Position numbers and translations under genes: made by a program
The notes under the pieces: generated by a model
Seen by the model: the letters and a program-made list of their open reading frames with translations, nothing else
Told to the model about the DNA's origin: nothing
The model's database searches: none
From: Megalonaias nervosa
Taxonomy: Eukaryota > Mollusca > Bivalvia > Unionida > Unionidae
Direction of reading: 5' to 3'
Length of the DNA: 64,000 bases
Assembly: GCA_016617855.1 (NCBI GenBank)
Contig: JAECUM010005013.1
Coordinates: forward strand, 1-64,000
Shown here: one piece after another, positions 1 to 12,536 of the stretch
Layout of the letters: each line of letters starts with the position of its first letter
How positions within the stretch are numbered: the first letter of the stretch is position 1

Positions 1-2691
1 TTATCTTCTGTCCATCTATATGGAATGTTTACAGAAACAGTAATTAAATGGTTTAAGATTACAAATAGTAACTGCAAGTGTTCTACGAAAGTATATAGTG
101 AAAAGCCCAGAATCTCGAAGATTCTTGCTGAAATTTTGCAAATGTCATTCGAAACATATTTAACAGTTTTTAATGCAAAGGCCAAACTGCCAACTTGCAT
201 CTGGCGAACTTGCTAGAGAATACTTTATTTGCTAAGTACATTCGAAGCGGATACTAACGACACCCTGAAGCTTATAGTCTTTAAAGGTCTCGATAACCCT
301 TAATCTTAAAGTGATCCTCGCCGGTGCGATTCTCAGCTGAATGCATTTCTTCCAACACTTCCGTCACATTCGTCTCTGTAAACTCAGCCCTCTTTGAATG
401 GCGTACTAGCAGCTAACGTAATCCCTGTCGACACTAGCACAGACACGCATCGCACGCATCGCACGCGTCCGGTCATCTGTCCAGGTTCCGGACCTATCCA
501 ATATCAGGGATTGTATGACCTTTATGCACCTCAATTTTGCAGCGTTCAGCTTCCACCCAGTTTTTCTTCGCCGGAGTGAAATGAAGGTCATTATCTTTTT
601 ACTCGTCGAAGTGGTTGCCTACGTTGTGGGAGGCAAAGAAATGATGTGACCTTCTTCCGATGATTCTCGACCCACTGCATGACTTTTTTTGTAGAGCTTC
701 CTATTTCTGACCTTAAGATCCAAAGGCTAATAGGACAAAAAGGACTGGATTTGCTTTTTGTGCCTTTTCTCCCTCACGAAGCAGGTTGTACTGCTAATTA
801 ATTGGGTTTTTCTGCTTATCTGATACGCAGAAATGTGTCTTTAACTACGAATCTTTGCATTGCTGGGAACATTGCGCGTTGTAATATTATAGGACTATTG
901 CTCTTCTGCATAAAGCCTATATCAAAGTCATCCGCACCTTGTCCACGACAGAAATCTCGAGCTCTTTTCGTCGTACGTGGCACCTAATTTTCCAACTTGT
1001 CTAGACACTCATAGTCTGATTCATCTACACCGTATGCCACTGATGTGGGATTTTTGTAGGAAAAAAAAAACAAAAAAAAAACGTGGTTGGCCTCTAGTAA
1101 GTGTAGGCCAGTCATCGGTACCGTCCAAGACCAAGTAACAAGTGCCTGCATGGGATAGCATTGAAGGCAGTTAGCACGTTGCATCTGTTTCGTACGTGCT
1201 AAACCAATAACTTAATTAGTTTATTGACTGCCTTACAGATATAACGGATATGCTTTGTGACTACAGTTTTGTTAGAAAACTCTTTAAATAATCATTTTGA
1301 CCATCTTAAACTGATATTAAAGCGACGTCAAATACATTTGCTAGTCTTGTGCTCTGTATGAACAATAGTACTGGGCATTCTACCACAATTACATGGGCCA
1401 CATATATGCGTCTCCAATAGTGTGTACTATCCGCACGAGAGACATCAATAGGAAGCGAAGCGACCATTTCTGATTTACTGAAGATGAATCCTACACTCAG
1501 CCCCAAGACAATTCCTCCAACTTCATCTCCTGTCCTCAAATCAAGGACCATTTGTATTTGAAACCAATTATTGATAAAAGCCTTGAAAATGAATTAAGAC
1601 TATATGCTGGTATGATTATTTGTTCAGATGAAGACAGTATTACAAAATGTTCAAAACAGTGACCTTGGCAGGAATCTTGTTTGTCTGAAGGGCTCAAGCT
1701 TTGCTATGGCCAACTGGATATTTGGATGAAACTTTTAGTTCATGTAACGTTAACACTGTGTTTAAGAAAGGATGTGGAAATACTTAAATTGAGGATTCCA
1801 AAGAGCAATGGAAAATAAGTTTAGTTAACATGTGTTGGTTAGCATCTTCTGATAAATCAAAGTATTACCTTACGAGTAACCATTTTGTATGAAAATATCT
1901 TAACTCGTTATAAATATTCCATAGAAAATGAAATCATAAAATTTTTTACATTTTGAAATTATCCATGTAAACTCAGGAGTCTAGCTGGACTCGCATAGTA
2001 CGGCGAACTGAAGTTGTCTTCCCTGTCAAAATAGCACAAAGTATATAAAACAACCCGAACTTGGTTTGGCCATGTTTGGAACTTACCTATAGTACAAGTC
2101 ATATGGGTCATGTATTCCCATTTACTAATTTTAAATTAAATATAAATTGTTCTTTTAAAATGTAACACTTATTTTCTTTAACCAAAGTCTATTCAATCGT
2201 GATTGTTGAATGCACCTTAACTGTCACCAAGAAACTTCCAGACGAAAATTATCTATCGCTATGGACTTTTATAGTGGTGGCTATGTACTAAACTTGGGTC
2301 AAAATAAGAGCGCGTCGAGTTGAATCGTCACAATCGAGGGTAGTACAAATTTGTTTATCAATATGCGTAGCTTTCATTGTGACATCACATCGCGTGAATA
2401 TCAATCCGGATTGTACTGGATCACACCTTTAGGTTCATTTCATCCAAAAATGTCTGCGTACTTTAACATTGATTTTGCCGTATGCACCTCTCCTGGCGTC
2501 TAAATAATGACCTTACAAAGGAATATGGATGTATACGATTCCAAATGACATATATAAGGACAAAAGGACACAAAGGTGTGTTTGCTTCTTTAGGAAGGGA
2601 ACTATAGAAGTGAGCCTAGGAAATCTTCAGAATGAATCTGTTCTAAATTCCATTCTACCACTTTCATCAGCTGCACTAACGAGCGATAAGG
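1..2691. other. Gene-free stretch
   Basis: I see no coding region, RNA gene or element end that I can support here. The open frames are short, overlap on both strands and have no recognisable motif. A slightly GC-richer patch near 380-600 and an A-rich run near 1,062-1,080 are the only local features. Confidence 0.5.
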
Positions 2692-2715
2692 CACGCCACC
2701 CACGGGAAAACGCGT
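2692..2715. repeat. Target-site duplication, right side of LINE 3' end
   Basis: This 24-bp stretch matches 5,307-5,330 at 21 of 24 positions, with a shared core CCCACGGGAAAACG. The two copies bracket the minus-strand LINE, as expected of a target-primed reverse transcription insertion. Confidence 0.75.
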
Positions 2716-5306
2716 CATCATCATTATCAATCTATTAACCCAAGAGGTCGTTGGGGCACCACTGTTACTTTATAACCAATTCTATCCATCTTTCCCTGTT
2801 CTCTACTGCCCTTTGGGAATCTCCAAATCCTATGCCTGTCCACTCCTTAATGTTGTCTTCCCACCTCTTTTTCTGTCTGCCTCTTCTCCCGCATCTTCGC
2901 ACTGTGCCTTGCAAGACTGTGTTTGCTAGTCCAGATGATCTTGAGACAACCGTACCACTTCAATTTGCGCTTTTTTTTACAGTGATCAAGAGGCCTTCAT
3001 AAGATCCGATGGCTCGTTGGATCCTGTTTTGGACTTCTTCGTTGGATACATGGTCAATGTATGCGATGCCAAAGATCTTGCAGTAGCATCTCATTTCGAA
3101 GGTTTGAATCCTTCTTTGTAGATCTGATGTGAGCGTCCATGTTTCACAAGCATACAGAAAGATGGATATGACAATCGAGCGCATCAGCATTATTTTGGAA
3201 CCAAAAGCAATGTTGGCATCTTTCCATATTGGTCTCAACCTTGTTATTGCTGCTGTTGTCTGGGCAATCCTGCAAAGTAGTTCTGGTTTGGAGCCCTCAT
3301 CTGTGATAATTGATCGCAAGTACTTGATGCTAGTGACTCTTTCCAGCTTCTGTCCACTGATCTTTATTTCTGCACTGATGCCATTGGTGTTGTCGGTCAT
3401 CAGTTTGGTTTTTTCCGCGCTAATCTCTATACCGTATGCTGTGGAGTTTGTGTCGAGGCGATCAACCAAGTCAGCCAGTTCTTTTTCATCTCCTGCTAAA
3501 CTATCAATATCATCTGCGAAGCGAAGGCTGGTGATTGTTCTTCCTCCGATACTGATAGTGCCCTTGTGGTCATGCAAGGCATCCTCAATGATCCTTTCCA
3601 GGAAAATGTTGGAGAGTGTAGGTATACATCCCTGCCTGACTGCAACTGTTATTCGAAACCAATATCCTCTGCTGCCATTGATGAGGACAGCACTGGTGGC
3701 TTTGTTATAGAGGTGCTCAACAACCTGCATCAGGTTTGAGCTGATGTTGTACTTCCTCATAGTTGCCCATAAGGCTGCATGCCATACCCTGTCAAAGGCC
3801 TTTTTGAAATCCATAAAGACGTCGTATAGATTCTGCTGATGCTGAAGGCATTTCTCACAAAGGAGTCTGAGATTGAAGATTTGTTCTGTGGTGCTCCTTC
3901 CTGCTCAGAAGCCTGCCTGCTCTTCAGCAATAATTTTCTCTGCTTGAGGCTTTAGTCTGCTGAGAATTATCTTCAGCATGACTTTGCTCGGTTGACTGAT
4001 CAAACAGATGGTTCTGTAGTTTTGGCATAGCTGTAGGTTTCCTTTCTTGGGGAGCAATATGATCAAGGACTGAGTCCACGTGGTGGGCCATTCTCTTGTC
4101 TGCCTTATCTTGTTGTAGATTGTTGTTAGGACTGTGACTATCTCTTCTCCTCCTGCTTGAATAAGCTCTGCTGGTATGTTGTCAATGCCGGCTGCCTTTC
4201 CTTTCTTTAGTGACCTAACTGCAATTTCTACTTCTTCGCGAAGAATGGGGATGTCAAAATTTCTTCTGCTGAGGGCTATTTAGTACTGCTGGATCTCCTT
4301 GGGTCTTATGTTTGTACAATTCTGAGCAGTATTCTGCCCATCGCTTGATGATCTCTTGATCTTCTGTGAGGCATTTTCCTGATTTGTCTTGGATGGTGGT
4401 AGTTTTCCCTTGTTTATGGGTTGTGAGATCCTTCACCAGTTGATATGCCATTTTGCTGTCATTTCTACTCAGACTGTCTTCGATTTTGCAGCATTGTTTT
4501 TCTATCCATTATTCCTTTGACGTTTTCATGCTTCTCCTGATCACGTTGTTTATCTCTTTGTATTTTCTAGCTCCTTCATGATCTCTGTTTCCCTGTTTCA
4601 GTTCTCGTCTTTTGTTGCATAGTTCCAGGACATTTGATGTGACCCAAGGTTTCTTTGTTCGACGATATTTGCCAATGATCTTGCTAGCTGTGCTAGTCAC
4701 AGCTGTGTTGAATGTGGTTGTTAAGGACTCTAGGCCGGTGTCTTGGCTGTCCAGGGTTATCAAAGGTACAAATTTACCACCTATCATTGCTTTTGGAAGG
4801 CTTCTGCGACTTTTGGATCTTTCAATTTTTTCAAGGTCAAATCTGATTCTTGGTTGGTTAGGTTTTTTTTACAATTTTCATGTGGAGGCGAAACGTTGTC
4901 ATTAATAAGTCATGGTCACTTCCAATATCTGCTTCTGGAATACTTCGTGTTCTGTGATATTTAGTCCTGTGCAAAATCGTTTCTTCACCAAGATGTAGTC
5001 AATGTGGTTGTGATGTTGTCCATCTGGACTGTGCCAGGTCCATCTTCTAGATGCTTTGTTATGTCTTAATGTGTTGGCTAGCACAAGATTGTTGTAGGCA
5101 GCAAACTTCAAGAGCCTGCGTCCTCTTTCTTTTGTTTCTGCATTGCAGAAGGGTCTACAATTGCTTTGCCAGTTTTTCTGTGAATCAACTCCCACCTTTG
5201 CATTCCAGTCTCCTTGTACAAACAGAATGTCCTTCTTGGGTGAGTTGTCAATGACATCTTGCAGTTGGTTATAAAAATTTTCCAGTTCCTTGTCATCATA
5301 GTTAAG
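2716..5306 (-). mobile_element. 5'-truncated APE-type non-LTR retrotransposon (LINE)
   Basis: A minus-strand LINE copy bounded by a 24-bp direct repeat (2,692-2,715 and 5,307-5,330). Its 3' end carries a short ATG/ATT-type trinucleotide tail (about 2,716-2,727), as in RTE-like LINEs, rather than a long poly(A). The 5' end begins abruptly inside the endonuclease domain, so the copy is 5'-truncated at about 5,306. The encoded protein resembles the family often labelled 'craniofacial development protein 2-like' in invertebrate gene sets; the exact clade (RTE-like is my guess) needs a phylogeny. Confidence 0.85.
2727..5306 (-). pseudogene. LINE ORF2 remnant: AP endonuclease + reverse transcriptase
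   Basis: The protein would cut target DNA and copy its own RNA at the nick. The AP-endonuclease part lies at about 4,900-5,306, with GDWNAKVG and HIDYIL motifs. A linker follows (about 4,254-4,790). The reverse transcriptase lies at about 2,960-3,814, with DFKKAFDRVWH (motif A region), RQGC and FADD (catalytic motif C, usually YADD or FADD). A C-terminal stretch continues through a KWYG-like motif to a stop at 2,727. Several stops and frameshifts separate the blocks (about 3,815-4,250, 4,452-4,510 and 4,790-4,900), and the N-terminus is missing. The open frame on the opposite strand at 3,129-3,710 is only its shadow. Confidence 0.85.
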
Positions 5307-5330
5307 CACGACGCCCACGGGAAAACGTGT
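5307..5330. repeat. Target-site duplication, left side of LINE 5' end
   Basis: Partner of 2,692-2,715, with three mismatches in 24 bp. LINE protein similarity stops at this boundary: the first dozen residues of the open frame starting at 5,345 are host sequence. Confidence 0.75.
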
Positions 5331-5801
5331 AGGGAACGCAAGCAAAGTGATTTCTTATTTCAAGTATTTTTTTTTTCTTATGTTTCGTTTCCAACCTCAA
5401 AACATTGATTCCTATTAGAGTAAAGATTCATGTAGGTAATTAGTTTTAATAGCATATCAGCATAAAGCAGACTATCTGAATAAAAAACAACTTTAAATTT
5501 GATAACTTGTTTTCGTAATCCAGATTTGAATTTGTTTCAGAGCAGGAAAGAAACCTCGGTATAAAATAGTTTTATTACAAACACGCACGCACGCACACAC
5601 ACAAAAGCAAGTCTAAATAAATATTACTTTCAAAAAATAAGTTGAGATCAATTTAGAAATTAAGAACAATGCAATGCCTATTTGATCATCATTTTAAATA
5701 TGTACTAACAAAAATATAAGAGATCTGAAAGACTCTCCTTGATGTTTGACTCTATAGAATTACGGCTGCTTTGTACAGAAGATAACACATTTTCATGGAT
5801 A

Positions 5802-5805
<4 letters not shown>

Positions 5806-5870
<65 letters not shown>
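5806..5870. repeat. (TA)n microsatellite
   Basis: An almost uninterrupted alternating TA tract of about 65 bp, with one CA step near 5,835. Confidence 0.95.
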
Positions 5871-5871
<1 letters not shown>

Positions 5872-6117
5872 TCTTCTTATGCTATATCAGTTACAGTAGT
5901 TTATAGTGATAGACATCAAAATAAATTGTTAATCAATTTTTAATTTTTCTGATTGATCAAAGAGGTGTAGATGTATGCGAATAACAAAAAATTAAAAAAT
6001 ATGGTTACATTGAATGCTTCATCACTGGCAAGTCCTTCTGAAATCAAATAGGTGATCGAGCTAAACAGTTTTCCAGGATCGTCTTTTTCTGCCAAATCTT
6101 TGATGTGTATTGTGTCA

Positions 6118-6120
<3 letters not shown>

Positions 6121-6212
<92 letters not shown>
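6121..6212. repeat. (GT)46 microsatellite
   Basis: A perfect 92-bp GT dinucleotide tract. It produces spurious Cys-Val and Thr-His open frames on the two strands. Confidence 0.98.
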
Positions 6213-6213
<1 letters not shown>

Positions 6214-7822
6214 GATGTATATGAGTGTGCGTGAGTGTACTGCAGTACTAGACTCGGACTTGTACAAATTGTCAAGTCAATCCAGTCATTAAAATGGATT
6301 TATTATACATATGGAGTTTGTCCAGCATAGTACATGAATAAGGAACTTGTACACTGAAAATACAGTTAGAATACATTTTACTATAAATATACATCACAAT
6401 TAAGTCATGGCTCATTATTTATTTTGCATGCACATATAAATCCATTTGTAGATATATTCATTCAGAATTAATTAATATATCACGTACTGATTAATTATCC
6501 AGAGAGAGAGAGAAAATGAAAAATGAAACAAATACAAACTGATGAACAGATAGAACAACAGACAGGTAAAATAAAGAAGAAAAATCACAAAATAAAGGTG
6601 TGTGAATAGACTGCATGACATATGAAGATGACAGACCGATCGAACACAAACTCTTACATGTATATCTGTACTACTGCATGCATACAATATACAGTACACA
6701 AACGGATAGAGATGCACGTAGACACAAAGTTTAACCAGATAAGGATAGGCAGACTGACAGTCTATTAAATGTACACAAAGTTGAATATCATACAATACTT
6801 TTATTTGACTATATTAACATCTAGTTTTATATGCATTTCAATAGCGAAATATACATATTACATACCAACTGATATATTAAACATGCGAAAACGTGCAGAT
6901 CATTGAAATATTGGTGACTTGTGAGATGAGGCAAAGGTTTCGTGTCAAGCAGCAAAAATGTAACTCATTCACAAGTGGGAACGCAAAGAATTTTATCTAT
7001 TATTTACCATATACAAAAATAAACATTTGCTAAAAGGTATAAATGCTAATTATGGACACGAATATTGAAAGAGCGATGAACAATAGGAAACAAAAGCATT
7101 TTTTCCGCCACCATTATTGTGCTGCGCAAATAAACGACAAAAATATTAAATCAAAAGTCAATTAAATAGAAAAGGATTATGCATATTTTCAAGTGTCATG
7201 TTAATTCCTGGAACTTGTCCACATCTTGCTGTCCTGTTGTGAGCATTATCACCAAAATATCTAAAGTGACAATTGTATTACAATGGTTTCGTACCTAACA
7301 GTTCATAGCTGAAATGAGAAAAATCTACATATTGTGTGATTATGAACTGGTCGGCCTGTGTAGTTAGTTCAAAAAGGTTAATTATAGACGACATTTAAGC
7401 AGCTCATCCGTGTTCCGCATGCGTTAAGTTGTTTCATGCTGTGCACGGGAATTACCTTGAAATATGCGCAATCCGCAGTATAACTTGATTGTTTGGTTTG
7501 TTTCCCGCGCCAGCTCAATAAATATGTGGACAGGATCTTCGTGCCCATTCAAAAATAGTGCCATATCGATACACGAATGACTTTTAAAAACAGACTAACA
7601 ATTTGAAGTTTACACTATGAAACGACACCTGATAACTATCCATCGCTCATAGATTAATTTATGACATATCAACAAATCTTTGAACTTCATAACTTTTCGC
7701 CGCTACTTTTTAAGGTGTTCGAACTACGTTTTATCATATTATTACACAGTGACCAAAATTCAAGATCGCTAGTGATTGTCAAAGACCTGAACGCAAAATC
7801 AAAGAAAACACAGTTTAGTTCT

Positions 7823-8066
7823 GATGTCTAGTACTGGGGCATCATGCTGCAGACATGTAACATTATGTCCCTCCTGGTCATATTATCCTGACACCAGGTC
7901 GACCAGTCCTAACACTAACCTCTTAATGCTGAGCATCAAGCAAGGCAGCTGCTAGTACCATTTTTATAAGTCTTTGGAATGACTCGACCGGGGTTCGACC
8001 CCGCGACCTCCCGCTTCTAAGGCGGACGCTCTAACCACTTAAGCTACCGGAGCGGTCTCGTCTCAA
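7823..8066 (-). mobile_element. tRNA-derived SINE, copy A
   Basis: On the minus strand the element starts with a tRNA-like head (about 8,062 down to 7,977). It has an A-box-like segment (TAGCTTAAGTGG) and a B-box-like segment (GGGGTCGAACCCC), followed by a body shared with 17,663-17,935 and 63,840-64,000. It lacks the distal tail that the other two copies share, so it looks shortened at its 3' end. Anticodon-stem pairing is partly kept, but no mature tRNA is supported. Confidence 0.85.
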
Positions 8067-9848
8067 GCCACTATATAAATGTATTATCAGCGCAAGTGAG
8101 AACACATTTTTGACCTATTTCTTCCATTCGCTAGAACAAACGAGATTGAAAACATTAATGATTCTTGTGCCAATTTATTTAGTCAAGATTTATCAAACCA
8201 AATTAAAAACGATACAGTTTAGATCAAGAATCTGCATAGAGAAGAAAACATTAACAACTGACAGAATACGAAATGCAGGAAACAAAATTTCTTAAAGCTC
8301 ACTGCAATCCATGCAACTAAAACTTCATCATAGCTGGAGTTAAATTGCAAAATAAACCTACAAACAAAGCACTTCATGAGACAAACATGTATTAGGCTCT
8401 GATGTTCATCTAAAAATAGTTACTAATGAAATGGGAAAATAATAAAGTTTTCAAACTGCCGAATGGAAGAGTACTTATTGCTTTTCTTGTATTTGGGAGA
8501 GAAAGGCCAGAACATGTAATCGACAGTGTAGTCTAATCGGAAAACAAAACTTGGAAATGAAATTCAGGCTCAAGATAGCCTAATTCTGATTAAAGAGGTA
8601 AATCAAAAGAAATAGCACAATAATTACAACTGAATACCTATTTAAAATTACACATGAATGTTGCATAAATTGATTCAAATATCTGATCCTGCTTGAATAC
8701 TATAGATACAAATGAGACACAAAACACCTCTCTTCAGGACATTTTGTGTTGTTCTGCAAATACCATTAATAGCAATGAATAATGTAACCAAGTAATGGAG
8801 TTAGAGATCTCCGTAAATGACGTATATTTATTACGATGACGTTATTTATTTAGAGGATCTTAAATGTGTATTCATTTAAAATTTAGGAAACGAATTATTT
8901 TATCAGTTTCAAATATTTAATTTCATATAAGCACAAATATAACAGTCTTTATATTAAATGACAGGAAAATTATTTAACGGCACCTCCGAATATCTATTAG
9001 ACGCTATGCACGAGTAGAACACAGACATCTCGATGGTGGGGTGACGACAAGGGCATTGGTGGATTAAATAACGCACTGATCTAATACCCTTCGAGTCCAG
9101 AACCCAACGATATCGTATCACACAATGAGCATTGTCTGAGTTGCTATATGGCAGCGGCATTCTTTCTAAAATTTTATATCATCTGTCTTTGTTTCACTGG
9201 GTCAAAACTTTTCTCTTGGGAGCCTCTTTGCCATATCCTGATTTTTTTATTTTAAGTGTTGTATCATCTATAAAAATTACTGTAGCCGATCATTTTCAGC
9301 GTCTCAGTTGATTATGCGTCTTTCTTTCAGATATTCAGCGTAGAAAGTGAAAATATTATCTGTATTTATGGATCCTTTTAAATGGTAATGTACGCCTTCT
9401 TTCACAATGTCCTTTTATACAGATTGACATGTAAATTGGACTGCTGCTTAATATCTTTGCGCTGGTTAATAATGATTTCTACAATTACTTCATCTGCTGA
9501 AGAAAAGCTGACCTGAAAGTGCAAGCTTTCTAACAGTCCAACCTATATTGATCTGAAAATATTGTTTATTTTCTGGAATATAGTAATATCGTACCCAAAT
9601 GCACATTTGCAGGATTTGTAAATGCAAAATATTGCCAAAATATGCTACAACGAGGATATGGATGACTGCACTATAATATATTTCTGGACTGATTTCGGGG
9701 AGCAACGATGAAGAGGGTTTGTGTTGTTGGGGGTTTCATCCTTGTTTTGATTCATTTTTGTTTTATCACAATTCGATATTTTCTTTCACTGTTCATTTGA
9801 GAAACGTAAGTTTCAGAGGGCAGTTCATCAGGATGTGGCATTTTCATT
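8067..9848. other. Gene-free stretch
   Basis: AT-rich DNA with scattered short frames that have no recognisable motif on either strand. I see nothing annotatable. Confidence 0.5.
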
Positions 9849-9960
9849 TACCTCAGCACTGCTATAACCTCTTGTGTCATGTATAGCAGAGCCTCCTCAA
9901 ATGGTACCTCAGCATTGCTATAACCTCTTGTGTCATATATAGCAGAGCCTCCTCAAATGG
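9849..9960. repeat. 56-bp tandem duplication
   Basis: Two adjacent 56-bp copies (9,849-9,904 and 9,905-9,960) differ at only a few positions. They lie just downstream of the ankyrin pseudogene end, which is read on the minus strand. Confidence 0.9.
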
Positions 9961-10034
9961 TATCTTTCTGCAATAAGATTTACTTGCGTTTTCCACATAC
10001 AACATTTCCTTCCCTCTCTTTGCGAATTATTCTG

Positions 10035-12536
10035 CTATTTCTGCAGTCCATATCTGCAAGCATAATGCAGACCTGTGTTATCTGTGTAAGTACTTAATCT
10101 CCAATTACTACTGTGAGCTAACAGTATCTTGACAATGTCAATGTATCACTTTTCACAAGCGACATGTAATGGAGTTTTGCCATCCTTATCTAAGGCATCG
10201 ATTGTCGCCTTTTCGGCGAGAAACTTCACCAAATCAGTTCGTTTCCGATACACTGCAACATGCAAAGTGGTGAATCCGTGATTCTCAGCAATGTTTACAT
10301 TTGCTCCTTTGGAGATAAGCAGCCAAACAACGTCCAAGTGACTAAAAAAGGAAGCAACATACAGCGGAGTTTGACCAAAACTATCTTTAATATTGATCTC
10401 TCCACCCGCCTATAACACAAAATCTGCGACATCAACATGTCCTTGTCTGGCTGCGTAATGCAGTGCAGTGACTCCCCGAATGCCAGAACCTTTCTTACTT
10501 TTCTTTGTATTGCTGAAGGCTCTTTTGTTAACTTGTGATATATCGTGCTGGAGGAAAATATTCACTACACATGCATGACCGTTCATAGAAGCACAATGAA
10601 GTGGAGTATGTCCTCTTCTATCCCTTCTCGCAGTTGATGCACCCTTCTTTAGCAGAATTTTTACAATATTGTTTAGACCTCTGTCGGCTGACAGATGCAA
10701 TGGCGTCTTTTGTAGCCTATTCATCTTTAGGAAGATATCAGCTCCATGATCAATCAAAATCTCGGCTACATCCTCGTGCATGTTCGATAATGCCCTCCCC
10801 AAAGGAGAAACTTTGTACATGTCGATGACATTGATGCTTGCACCATGTTTGATGAGGAACATTACCATATCTATGTTTATAGATTTTGCTGCAATGCAAA
10901 TGGCAGTGCTCCCTTTCATCATCTAAGCTTTTCCATTTATATCGACCTTTATTTTCTCGATAAAGATTCTCGCAATCTCGAAATAGGTTTGATAAACAGC
11001 CATGCAGAGACAATTACTATCAACTACCGTGCCAGATTTTAAGAGTTTTGTGACAATTGGCAACTTTCTGGAACGCAAGCCTAATAGCAGGGCAATTGTT
11101 TTCTGTGACGCTATGAATTCTTTACTCGATACCTCATTAAGGATTCCCAGATGTATTATCTGCTCAGCAAACTGCACGTTGACAACATTTTTGCTATAAG
11201 GTAAAAATCGATGAGAGCATAATGCATATATAAAAATCGAAAAGGGGCCGAAATGCTTTCCTTGTCCATAAATAAACTCAGAAAAAATATGCCTGCTGCA
11301 TCCAAAAATCTCATCAACGTTTCCTATTTCTTTCACCCTTTCGACAAATGATGCAAAAAACCACGTGTCTTTCAAAATCTCATGTTCCTGAGTGTATCTG
11401 CATCAGAATATCGGTGTTTTGCAAACGATTCAGTTGCATGTTGAATAAAGCGGCCGGCTAAACAGGAATACAACCACGGTTCAACCCGGTATTTCAACTC
11501 GTCAGTCGCTCGTTCAGTGACACAAAAGTACTCCAGGATGAATTCAAACTTACAATCTTCAAGTGCTCTCAGTGGGTACTGACGCATCACGATCATCCCC
11601 ACCATATCTTTGACAGCAGCATGGCCAAAGTCATAAGAACCATCCTCTTCTGAGTACGTAATGAATCCTCCATGCACTGAATGGCCGGCGTAAGACTTTT
11701 CGAGGGACCTTGAGTTAATCTTAGGTAGAGCTAGGCTGTCCAGTACGCATCTCGGACCTACCGACAATGACAACCACTTTTTAGTCACCTTTTGGTTTCT
11801 ATTATGCATTATCCATAGTAAAACGAATGGTAGAAACTCTTCTTCTCTGTCACCATACAAAGTTTACAAGCACTTCAATAGGACATTAAATAGCTTCTTA
11901 ACAAACTCAGGTCCTCGTACTGAATATAAATTGTCACTGGTGGCAAAGAGTTGAGCGCACGCTGGAAAACCGAGCAAACCAGAATAGTTTCGAACGCACT
12001 CATAGATAAAATCTTTTGACAAAAGTCTCTTTCTGCCTAGCAGGTACTGTTCCAAAATCTTTGCCTTTTCCTCATTAAATAGATCAACAGAAGACAATCG
12101 GTGACAGAATTCGGAATTGGACAATTCTGCACGTTTCAGTTTCAGTTTGCAGTTTTCGAAGATGTGCTCTAATGAATGATGTCTTCTTATCCCATACCAA
12201 AGACCACATATTTTCAAGATAAGGCATCCATTTATTAACCAATTATATATTTATATTTATCTCTCCGAACATATTGTCAATGAAAATGACGTCAAATGAA
12301 AGAGGGTCGACGTGCTTCCAGTCATCAGGGGACCTGACCACCAAAGATCTCTGCGGACTACTAGTGTGCAACAAGACGACGGCGGCAGTCGTAGTTTTCC
12401 CTTGCCTAGGACCACCACTGAGGATCAAAACACCTTTGTCTTTAAAAATATGTACAGCCTGATGGAAAGCATTCGTTTTTGTGAAGTTTATCAATCGGTG
12501 CTTCGTGATGTCGCTCAGCCATACGACTGGAGTTTC
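10035..12536 (-). pseudogene. Broken nSTAND NTPase-ankyrin repeat gene
   Basis: The N-terminal part (about 12,250-12,536) has a Walker A loop GGPRQGKTTT and a Walker B-like VIFIDNMFG. This is typical of the nSTAND3-type P-loop NTPase domains abundant in mollusc and other lophotrochozoan innate-immunity-like proteins. A helical or winged-helix-like middle part (about 11,000-12,240) follows. Then come at least five ankyrin repeats (about 10,035-10,920), with motifs such as TPLHLSA, TPLHCAS, TALHYAA and TPLHVAC. The reading is broken by stops near 12,243, 11,861, 10,923, 10,408 and 10,143 and by frameshifts near 12,175 and 11,375. Between the breaks the frame is continuous with no clear introns. 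The host function is presumably signalling or pathogen sensing (family inference); this copy is not functional as read. Confidence 0.8.

Larger units (their letters stand above)
5331..7822. other. Gene-free stretch with microsatellites
   Basis: AT-rich DNA with a CACG/CA run (about 5,581-5,603), a (TA)n tract and a long (GT)n tract listed separately. Open frames here consist of repeat translations or low-complexity residues. No gene is supported. Confidence 0.5.

Noticed and set aside
3129..3710. 193-residue plus-strand frame
   Set aside because: Antisense shadow of the LINE reverse transcriptase; the minus strand has clear RT motifs.
5940..6292. Open frames of Thr-His or Cys-Val repeats around the GT tract
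   Set aside because: They are pure translations of the (GT)46 microsatellite with no protein-like flanks.
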